NCBI GenBank assembly: GCA_947652115.1
Contig: OX393563.1
Coordinates: 26,329,294 to 26,393,293, forward strand
Direction of reading: 5' to 3'
Source: Blastomussa wellsi
Lineage: Eukaryota > Cnidaria > Anthozoa > Scleractinia > Plerogyridae
Length of the DNA: 64,000 nucleotides
The notes beneath the pieces are model-generated. The model was not told where the DNA came from and did no database searches. It was given only the letters and a program-made list of their open reading frames with translations. The translations under genes were made by a program, and so were the position numbers. Positions 45,801 through 54,344 of this stretch are shown here, piece by piece. How positions within the stretch are numbered: position 1 is the first letter of the stretch; the number at the start of each line of letters is the position of its first letter.

Positions 45801-46685
45801 CTTGCTCTGGATGAAATTTCGTCATCAAGCAGTGGCGATGCTAAACGTGATGCTTCAGCTTATTCACGTATTCTCCAAGACTCTGAATTCATAGTCGCTT
45901 TGACGGTTTCTCAGTTTGTTCTGTCATTTTTGGCCCAAGTTACAAAGTCTCTACAAGCTAAGAGCTGTAACCTTGGCGATGCATACCAAAGTGTAACTCT
46001 CGCGAAAGAATGTATTAAATCAGCAAGAGGAGATGAATCCTGGTAGAAGTTGTGGAGACGAATCAGCCAGGTAGCTGACTCTATCAACGTCACCCTGGTA
46101 AAGCCTCGTACAACGACTGTTCAGCGTCATCGAGCAAACGCCGGACACAACGATCAGCCATCGGATTACTACAGGATTAATGTGTTCTATCCATTTATAG
46201 ATCACGTTGTCGGTGAACTTGAAACGAGATTTTCAATCCAGCACGAAGGCCTGATTGCCGCTCAAAACCTACTCCCTTTGTACTTGTCCAAGTTAACTGA
46301 CAGGCATATCGAGAAGATCAAGGACTACTTCAGCAAGCATCTAGATTTCTCGGAGAAGTCTAATTTTGACGCAGAGCTGGCAAGGTGGAAGATGAAACAC
46401 GCGATGGAGCCAGAGTCAGAACAAGAGGGTGCAATGCCTGATTGCAGTCCGCAAGAATTTCCCGCCATTCACAAGGTGCTGTCGATCTTTTTAACCACGC
46501 CTGTCGGAAGCGTTAGTTGCGAACGCTCCTTCTCAGCCCTACGCCGACTGAAGCTATGGACTCGGTCATCAATGACAGAAGATCGATTAAGTGGCCTTGC
46601 TATGCTGTTAATTCATCGCGGAACGGATTTCATTCCCACTCCAACAGAGATCTATGACATGAAGTCAAACTGGAGAGGAATCTAA
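42806..46685 (+). pseudogene. hAT transposase with TTF-type zinc finger, four exons, one in-frame TAG
   Basis: Exons 42806-42869, 43070-43135, 43230-43301 and 44452-46685 join in phase (each intron in phase 1), giving 811 codons plus stop. The N-terminus reads MKKITDFYTKKS at residues 10-21, a start seen in many TTF-finger hAT proteins. Residues ~95-160 form a TTF-type finger region (FQLSWMEKRPWLRYS, then CIYC). The RNase-H-like core has D313 (VMADETQD) and D379 (GYDGASVM), a CATRWSAK block, and the C-terminal dimerisation region VSCERSFSALRRLK with a candidate catalytic E758. A TAG at 46044-46046 (codon 599) interrupts an otherwise open frame that continues in the same register to 46685. No frameshift was seen. 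It would cut and paste the element if the stop were absent or read through. Confidence 0.85.
43542..44290 (+). CDS. F-box/LRR protein exon inside the hAT element (alternative terminal exon)
   Basis: The exon acceptor (ccctttTAG at 43541) is in phase 1, like the transposase exon, so leader exons 42806-42869, 43070-43135 and 43230-43301 can join in frame to it; an internal ATG at 43550 could also start it. From that ATG it encodes 246 residues. An F-box at about residues 6-45 (LPFEVLMEIFKWF, LAPVCKLFYQAV, PKFWKIVD) is followed by cysteine-type leucine-rich repeats (LVHLDLAYN, LRHLDITSCQNV, LQVLKMANCFQI, VVANWCGSIT). The frame is fully open and ends at TAA 44288-44290, overlapping AATAAA; further AATAAA signals are at 44355 and 44393. 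F-box/LRR proteins select substrates for Skp1-Cul1 ubiquitin ligases. It lies within both TIRs, on the transposase strand, so I read it as element cargo. Confidence 0.82.
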
Positions 46686-46992
46686 GAACAGCCTGTAGAG
46701 GCAGCGTTTGTATTCTGATACTGAAACCTGCAATTCTAGCTTAGTTCCTTCAAGCCAATCTTTGTTCAAACAAACGAATGCTTTTTTTGAAACTAAACAA
46801 GGTGTTGATGCCATAATAAATCATTACAATTTAAAACAAAAAGCATCAGTGTGTGTTTTTTCTTTAAAGGTCTCAGAGGCAACCCTCTGTGTGTTTGTCG
46901 GGGGGGGGGGGGGGGGGCAAAAACTCCAACTTTAGACCCCGTTTGTATACGGGAGATGATTGTGTGGAGCTTGCCCCCCCAGATGAAAAATC

Positions 46993-47007
46993 CTAGGTAC
47001 GGCCCTG
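46993..47007 (-). repeat. Right terminal inverted repeat of the hAT element
   Basis: CTAGGTACGGCCCTG is the exact inverse of the left end at 42510-42524. Confidence 0.9.
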
Positions 47008-47751
47008 GATTGCATGCCTTTTTTTGGTTAAATAATAAAAAAATTATTTAGTACTCTTCAACAAACTTTGCACAAGAATACCAAAAGTCAGTTTCTCTGA
47101 AGAGCCAAGAAAAAAGTAGCTCTTGATAACGAAATATACATGTAAGTTAATATAATTTAAACATGAAACTTTTCTGTTAGTCAGCTTTATAAACATCATG
47201 TAGAGACAACAATCCTAACCATACACATTATTTATAAATACTGGTACATGCTGTTCAGATGAAAGGATTTTTGTATTTTTACATGTTTTGCACAGCAAAT
47301 TCCAATACTTACTGGTACATGTATTAAACCCATTTACTGTTTTGCTAAATTAACATGAACCCTTTTTCTCTGGATTCAAAGAACTATGATCAACAAGCCA
47401 CCATAAATACCTGTACGCTTTGGTTACTGATATTTTTCCATGCTGTCAGAAATTTCAAATCTGAGAATGGGTTAGGACACTCCAAACATTCGCAGATAAC
47501 AAAATCGTAGCTTACTTCATGCCCTGTAAGGAACGTACATCTACATGTACGCTGCTATTGCACAGAAGAATGTAAAGATCTGCCCTGCAAATATTGAAAT
47601 CATTACTGTACAACAGCAACAATTTGATTTACATGTCCTTTCAGTAAAAAGGAACATCTTTAAAATATATGTTAATAAAATTAACAATGCTGGACAACGA
47701 TAACAGAAATGACACCATATCAATCGCTATGTAATCACATTGGCCGTTTTC
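47008..47751. other. Intergenic stretch, nothing recognised
   Basis: AT-rich sequence without motif-bearing frames. Several TACATGTA-like words occur (47297-47330, 47540-47555). Confidence 0.35.
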
Positions 47752-48024
47752 ACACTAGAGACGAACAAATCGTCTGGACGGACAAATCATCTGAGATGGA
47801 CAAGTTGTCTTAGTGTGAAAAGGGGACGAACAAATTTTTAGACAAACAAATCGTCTGAATTTGCCGTCTCTTTGTCTGTCTATGAAGACGATTTTTAGAA
47901 GAGGATTTGTTCATTGAGACGAACAAGCCGACTAAAGTACGACCTAAATTCACATCAAATGAACAAAGATGAACAAATCGTCTGCCCTCCAGACGATTTG
48001 TTCATCTCTAGTGTGAAAACAGCC
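47752..48024. mobile_element. Foldback MITE, ~273 bp
   Basis: GGCCGTTTTCACACTAGAGA...GAACAAATCGTCTGG at the left is mirrored by CCAGACGATTTGTTC...CTAGTGTGAAAACAGCC at the right. Internal acgaacaaatcgtct words are repeated. Confidence 0.8.
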
Positions 48025-48269
48025 ATTATTATGACTGGTCCAAGCAATAGATTAAAATAAAAATTTTGTTGGTTGTTGTGGAGGACCAGACAAACTGTTC
48101 CTGAAGAACTCTGAGAAAAACTTTCAGAGCAAGGACAAGATGAATTTCTGTGCTCACAGCCTTTTCATTGTCAGTGATACTTTTCTTACTATTAAAATTA
48201 ATCTACAGGGACTTTGTATAGTTACAACGTACTGTCACATTACACTGTATCATTTACTACTGAAAATAC

Positions 48270-50802
48270 TTACAGAATCCGCAAAGCAACACACCCAAAG
48301 TTGCATCTTGTATTCACAGCACCAACTACAATCCACTTGTTCTTGTCCCTGTCATAATATTCAATGCTGTTTGTCACACGGCCCCCTACAACATAAATTG
48401 TGTCATTCACAACTGCCACTCCCAGGCAGCGGCGTCCAGCATTCATTGCTGCAACAGCCTGACTCCACTTATCTGCATCTGGATCATACATCTCAACACT
48501 GTTGCTACAAGACTCTCTATTATCAGATCCTCCAATAGCATAAAGTTTGTCGTTAAGGACGGCCACACCAAGACTCCAGCGTGCTGTGCTCATTGATGAA
48601 ATGGCCTCCCACTGGTTAGCATGGGGGTCATACCTCTCTGCAGTGTTCAGTGGAGCCCAGAGATGGTCTAAGCCTCCCACAGCATATATCTTGCCTTTCA
48701 CCACAGCAACACCTAAAGGAGAACAATACTGTAACACTCATGAGGTGTAATTTGATGCCCTGTTATCACTGTTACCCTGGTTAAGGTCTGGTTATTGTTA
48801 CAGCATGCCGTGCCTTAGTGTGGCCACCCAACAAACTTTTTTGACAAGTTAGCTAATCAGAGAGCACAATGTTGTTTGAGTTGTCCCATCTCCTTGTTGA
48901 AAGAGCAACAGGTTTTGTGACAACAGCTTTGAACATTGCAAGGAGGTGGGACAGCTCAAACAAATTTGAGCTCTCTGATTGACTAATTATAACTGGTCAA
49001 TAAAGTTTGTTGGCTGACCACAGTAAGGTACGTCTCGCGGTAATGGGCTTAAAACACATCACCATGTCTTTCTCCTGGTGTGTTCCTCATAATTACCACA
49101 AAGCCATTTCAGACTCAAATGGCTTCAAGTGTTCAAGCATGCACTGTATAATCCCCTCTAAGCCATTTCAGGCCCAAAATACAGAATAATGACATCAGTC
49201 TTGAAAGAAGTGCACACTTTGTGGAAATCCCCATGGCCAAGAGCCCATTCAGTAGGAACATGTATATGCATATTTATCTACCTGTAATGTACTACATATT
49301 CAGACAGTGATGATGGCAAACGATAGCGAGAAGGATGATGATGACACTTGGCCGACGAGGCCATAGGACAAGTTGGCTAAAATCGGATGATATTTTGCAA
49401 GATTGAGCAGGACAATTGTTTAATTTTATTCATCAAATTGTCAATGAGGCACATTTTACAGCTAGAAAAGTTGCCATTATGCGGCGCTTTGCGAGACTTC
49501 AGTGGAATTGTCGTACAGATCGCTTCATGGCCATATATGGACAACAAGACAATTTGTTGAATAATAACAGTAATTACCTGGATAGTAGCGAGCATACATC
49601 ATGGATGGTAAAGACCTCCATGTCATGGTTTCTGTATCAAACTGCTTAGCACACATACTGCTGTGGCCTCCAACGGCATAGATATATCCCTCATACTCGC
49701 ACACACCAGCCCACTTACACTGGACATCAGGACCTGTTGCGACCTGAATCCAGGAATTGGCGATGGGGTCATACTTGCCAACTTTGTAACGACTCACAGT
49801 GTACAATTCATCACCAACAGCAACCACACGAATGTAATCCTCTCTGGACACATGTGCCACAGACATACCAGCTACAACTGTCCATTCCAAGGTATCCACA
49901 TTAAAGCACTGTACACTGCTTATCTTTTGCCCATTGGACCAACCACCTATGACGAAAATCTCTTCTGACGCCATTCGAGGTCTGACACGGAAATTATCAA
50001 GGGCTGACGTTGACTTGTTTTCCAAAGCGGTCTGATAGCTGATAGCTTCACGAATAAGCTCTTTGCACATCCTGTACTCATTCGCGAGCCTCTGAATGGA
50101 TGAGTTACCATGCAAATATTGCAGATTCATAAGAGGGAATCTCACAAACTGCATGATTTCCGGAACATAAGTCTTTCTAACGTCCATATCATGAGAAATC
50201 CACTGCCATACGGCTTCAAACACCATCTCCTCGGACTGAACTTTCAGTGAATCATCCATAACCAATTCTTTCAACTGTTTATAAGGCATTTTCTTAAATT
50301 CCTCTTCCTTGAAGACGTTTGCGAAATGCCACAGAGCAAAACGATTCGCATGTTGACTTAAATCCTCGAGGCAAAAGAGATCAGCCACGAACTGTAGGCC
50401 AATACAGTTCGAAGGAGTCATGTTTCGCCGAAGAAACGTCTCGCAGTGATCGACCAAACTTGTCAACCGCAAAAGAACGCAAATCCGCAGTATTTCTTCA
50501 ACGTTATAAACATTGAGCTCGAGTTCTGTTGTGTAAAAATAATCGACTATCAGTTGTACGGCGTTGGCATCCACCTCTTTAAGGTGAATCTTTTGTTCGC
50601 TAGCCTCAGAAAAGCCGGACAGAAACATGGCTCTAAAGTAAGGACTACACGCCGCCAAAATGGCTCGGTGAGCGGAAATCTCGCGGTCGTTGACAACGAG
50701 TATGACATCGGACAACTCTTTTCGTCGTCTCATGCTGTCCAAAACTTCTAAAATATCTCTGGGGAGAGACTCTTCGATGACCAGAGTTGATGTAGAATCC
50801 AT
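48270..50802 (-). CDS. Kelch-like protein (BTB-BACK-Kelch), two coding exons
   Basis: Exon 1 (50802-49578) and exon 2 (48712-48270) join through a GT-AG intron in phase 1: 1668 nt, 555 residues. The BTB domain lies at about residues 28-135 (SDVILVV, AHRAILAACSPYFRAMF), BACK at about 140-245 (NCIGLQFVADLF, EEMVFEAVWQW), and Kelch repeats from about 283 (EEIFVIGGW, YIYAVGGH, KIYAVGGL, KLYAIGGS, TIYVVGG). Proteins of this plan bind Cullin-3 through BTB/BACK and substrates through the propeller. The frame is also open upstream of the ATG at 50802, so a longer N-terminus is possible. It is head to head with WDR41. I cannot name the orthologue among KLHL members by eye. Confidence 0.92.
48796..49045. 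mobile_element. MITE, family W copy 2 (in the KLHL intron)
   Basis: GCCTTAGTGTGGCCACCCAA and TTGTTGGCTGACCACAGTAA ends with internal AGCTAATCAGAGAG / CTCTCTGATTGACT pairing. It is homologous to 27544-27800. Confidence 0.75.
49350..49512. repeat. Dispersed repeat family X, copy 2
   Basis: It carries the ordered words gccgacgaggcc, ggctaaaatcgg, gagcaggacaatt, aaattgtcaatga and acagctagaaaagttg shared with 12050-12275 and 54535-54995. Confidence 0.6.
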
Positions 50803-51152
50803 CGTGGCGTTGAATTTCTCATCGAATAGAACGAAAAGCTTCGCGAGACCCGCTTTGTCTTGCCTCTCGTTGTTGATACCGGAAGACAAAAGAAGACCGA
50901 GTGATGTTGAAAACAGAAAGGACTGGGCAAAGGAAATGAATTGATGAATTCAATGGACCTTCCTACTTGCTGTTTCCTCTACCTGTGGAGGGACAAATAT
51001 GCAGAATACGTAACTCCAAACTTCCATTTGGCAAAGAAAATGAGAACCGTTTCGATGTAGTGGGCTACTAGCCTCTCCCTACCCATCTCAGTGCTTTGGC
51101 TTTTACTTCTTCCCACTCCCTCTCGTAAAGTAACTCAGATGAGAAATTCAAC
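50803..51152. promoter_or_regulatory. Shared KLHL/WDR41 5' region
   Basis: This is the interval between the KLHL start (reading left) and an AACATGGCGGA motif at 51151 (YY1-like, reading right). The WDR41 exons start further right at 54345, so this interval is the likely divergent promoter. No TATA box was identified. Confidence 0.3.
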
Positions 51153-51173
51153 ATGGCGGATCTTGCAAGGAAA

Positions 51174-51557
51174 ACGTGCGGCTAAATACAGGAATCGATC
51201 CGGAGACTTAGAAATTTTTAAACTTTGATATTTTGGTCTAACAAAGAGAAAAAGACCAGGTGAATTTTAAAAGCATCGCGGTGTGGATTCGAACCCGAGT
51301 CGTTCAGATTACAAGCGCTTCGCAGTACCGCTACACCACCGAGGCCCAGCCAACCAAACCCTAAAATTTTAAAAATTTATAGTGCTATAGTAGGCTAACC
51401 GGAGGGGGGTGTACAATATTGGCTGAAATATATAAATAAACAACAGCAACAATGGACCCTAGCCCTAAAACAATAGAGCTGGGAAAGAGCTGGGAGCTAA
51501 CCATACTAGTTCCCGGTGCATTCGGAGGTCGGATCGATTCCTGTATTTAGCCGCAAG
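51174..51557. mobile_element. MITE with 25-bp inverted repeats and an internal tRNA-like unit
   Basis: The 25-bp arms 51177-51201 and 51531-51555 are exact inverses (word GCTAAATACAGGAATCGATC). The 10-mer TGCAAGGAAA occurs on both sides (51164-51173 and 51558-51567), suggesting a target duplication. Between the arms, on -, TGGTGTAGCGG (A box) and GGTTCGAATCC (B box) form a degenerate tRNA-like unit (about 51340-51268). Confidence 0.7.
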
Positions 51558-51960
51558 TGCAAGGAAAGTTGTTTCGATCAAATAACCTTCGACAGTATGC
51601 GTGACCAGTGATAGAGGCTCAATGAATAGAGCTCTGATTCGCAGACCGGATAGCAGGGGAAAGCAAAAGGTACTGCTGTTATGGGCGATCTGCTATATGA
51701 TCTGCAGATAAAAGGCCATTGGCGTATTTTGACGCGACATGTAAATTTAACCTGCATTCCTGTCAGTTGCATACTTGATCTGCTCCACAACGATTAGTTA
51801 TATTGACTTCCTTTCTTGACCTTTCTTGCTCTCGCATTTGTTCTGGTTCCTTGTGATACATACATTTTTTTTACTACAATTTGTATCAAAATACAGGGTC
51901 ATCGGAAGTGGGGTACTGGCGGGTTTTAACTTTCTGCTTGCCTTACATTTAATTGAATAG

Positions 51961-51995
<35 letters not shown>

Positions 51996-52492
51996 TAGGT
52001 GGGAAGTATAGCAGTATAATTTGGTTTTATCAACTGGGTGGATAATGTGAATTGACCACCGTAAAGAGATTCGAGAGAGAGTTTCGAGCGTTAGCCCTTC
52101 GTCGGAGCGAATCAAGGAATTATGGGTCGTGTGTTGTTTATATACAGAAAGAGCTGAGCCCAGCTAGCGCCCCTTCATTAGTGCCCCCTGCCTCCTTGCT
52201 TTATTTTTATAATGCAATTTGCAAAATGTTATGCAATTTTGTGAAATTTTTCGTGATTCTTCCCGGTACCCACCAGCTTGAGAATTCCCCTTCCCGTCCT
52301 CGCTTCCCATCCTTCCCATAGCCCTCCTGTCTCCTCCTCCCCTGCTACCCCTGTCCTCCCTCCTCCACTCGTGAGTGGTCTGAGGAGGGGTGGGATAGAG
52401 TGTGTTATGTCAGGGTTTGTGCAGGTCATGGAAAACCTGAAAAGTCATGGAATTTTAGAATTCATTTTCCAGGCCTTGAAAACCAATGGAAT
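51558..52492. other. Presumed WDR41 5' intron/upstream, nothing recognised
   Basis: No exon with a convincing reading frame and splice pair was found. Pyrimidine-rich tracts occur at 52270-52370. Confidence 0.3.
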
Positions 52493-52835
52493 TTAAAGAC
52501 CATTTCCAGTCCGTACTGCCCAGTCTCGGGATTTGTTTATGTTTTGAATTCGTTGATACGTTACAGTTAAGTAACTGGGTATATGAAGTTTTTGAGACTG
52601 CCATTACGGGTCGTTTTGTTTGGGAGTTTGCAGTGAGCTGAAATGTCGGTTTAGAATATTGTCGAAGTTCGTCTACTCTTTATTGTTGTTTTGCAAATAT
52701 ATCGGATGTTAATAATGACGAAAAAGGTAAGTTTTTACCCCTAATTTTCATTTTGGTTTGTTTGCATTTCGTCATGTGAGGCTTGATAAACATTGCAGGT
52801 GGAGATTGCGCAGTACGGACTGGAAATGGCCTTAA
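52493..52835. mobile_element. TTAA-flanked MITE, family Y copy 2
   Basis: TTAA-AGACCATTTCCAGTCCG at the left and CGGACTGGAAATGGCC-TTAA at the right; homologous along its length to 20727-21082. The right-hand TTAA is also the left-hand TTAA of the next element. Confidence 0.8.
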
Positions 52836-53642
52836 AGTGCCTATGAAATGAAAAACGAGCTATTAAAAAATAAGCTTATTTGAAAGGCCTTTAAAAGTGA
52901 AGAAAAATAGTGTTTTCCTTTTTGTGACAGCTCCTCTCATTCCAGGGATATTTAAAGATTTTCGAATTATGCAAATTAGCTACTGATGATGTCACAAGGT
53001 GTGATAGCATGCACGTAAAAATACAAAACTGCAACTAATGACGCAATGGAATTGAAACTTTGCAAGCACATTGCACTCTAAGAAATACACCTCTTGGTGT
53101 GCATTTTGATGTTGCTATGGCAACAATTTTGGTTCCAGTCTCTTTCCTCTTTAAATCAAATATTACTCGTTTGTGACTGCATATGGCAAATGATTGATCC
53201 GGTTTATAGCGTGCGCAATGCCTATATTGCACTAGCTCTCCTAATTATCCTTTAGGAAGTGGACGATGTTTGCTCAAGATGAAATACAGGAATGATTATT
53301 CCTGTATATTAGAGATCTGGAACCGGATGTGTTGCCATAGCAACACCAAAATATACACCATCTGATGTATTTCTTATGCTTAAACATGGTCGCCAAGTTT
53401 CAATTTCATTGCATCATTACTTGCAGAGATATGTTTTATTTTGTGTTTCTACACCCATATTATCACACCTTATGACATTATCAGTACCTAATTTGCATAA
53501 TACGAAAATCTTGAATATCTCTGGAACGGGAGGACATATCAAAAGAAGGAAAACGCCATTCTTCTTCATTTTTAAAGGCCTTTCAAATAAGCTTACAGCT
53601 TATATTTCAATAGCTCATTATTTCATTTTATAGGCACTTTAA
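52832..53642. mobile_element. TTAA-flanked foldback, ~810 bp
   Basis: TTAA-AGTGCCTATGAAATGAAA at the left and TTTCATTTTATAGGCACT-TTAA at the right. The arms remain complementary for roughly 200 bp or more (aaaggcctttaaaa, gggatattt, atgcaaatta and gatgatgtcac with their complements). There is no coding content. Confidence 0.85.
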
Positions 53643-53813
53643 GTGTGGGTCATGGAAAGTCATGGAAAATTATGTGTGTTAAAAAATTACAAAATACCAT
53701 AACCTTACTGTAATGTTTGACCATCAGGCAAACTAACTATGGGCAAACCTGCGATAATCTGACCACTTCCTATTAGTGAATAAGTTGGAACACAGTCACA
53801 CATTCATAAACCT

Positions 53814-54127
53814 TTAAAGTGCACCTACCCCCATTTTTTTCGCGTTAAAACTTTTGTTTCCCCTTTTTTTCCAATTGCTGACTTTTTATAGCATTCAAAA
53901 GTTACGAAAGACCGAGCATCATTTGTTGCATGACCGAGTCTGAAAGGATGTGGGTCTATTCCTGGGTTGACATCGCAAACTGATTTGCATCACATCAAGT
54001 CTTTGACGCCATCAAGTCTTAGACCCACGCCCCTTCTGACTCGGTCGTGCAACAAATGATACTCGGTTTGGTGCAAAGGTTTATTTTGGCGAAAAAATAT
54101 TTTGAGGTTGCATTAGGTGCACTTTAA
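53814..54127. mobile_element. TTAA-flanked foldback, ~314 bp
   Basis: TTAA-AGTGCACCTA at the left and TAGGTGCACT-TTAA at the right. The central arms GACCGAGTCTGAAAGG..GTGGGTCTA / TAGACCCACGCC..CTGACTCGGTC pair. Confidence 0.85.
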
Positions 54128-54344
54128 TAACCAAAAGGACAAGTTTTATTGATTTTCTCTTAGAATGCATTTAATTTAGTGTTTCTACTAAAACAATTAG
54201 ACTACTTGCCTTCTCTTCCTATGAATGATAGTTAACTCAGCTGCATCTCTTTGACCATTTTGCTCCTGGGGGAAGGGGCAAAAATAGTTTTTTTAAGTTC
54301 CCTCAAGCACCATCACTTATTGTGCCTTTGCTTGATGTCTCTAG

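Larger units (their letters stand above)
42510..47007 (+). mobile_element. hAT DNA transposon carrying transposase and an F-box/LRR exon
   Basis: It is bounded by exact 15-bp inverted repeats CAGGGCCGTACCTAG (42510-42524) and CTAGGTACGGCCCTG (46993-47007). The flanks share the 5-mer GATTG (42505-42509 and 47008-47012), a possible 5-bp target duplication; classic hAT duplications are 8 bp. Sub-terminal G/C runs occur at both ends (42526-42546 and 46900-46917, the latter 18 G). Inside lie three small exons, an F-box/LRR exon and a large transposase exon, all on +. The length is 4.5 kb. One stop interrupts the transposase, so this copy may be inactive. Confidence 0.88.

Noticed and set aside
51153..51185. 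ATGGCGGATCTTGC... as WDR41 exon 1
   Set aside because: The frame reaches a stop after ten codons and no donor site is evident before it, so it was kept only as a finding.
51268..51345. Functional tRNA gene on the - strand
   Set aside because: The T and acceptor stems have several mismatches; only the promoter boxes are convincing.
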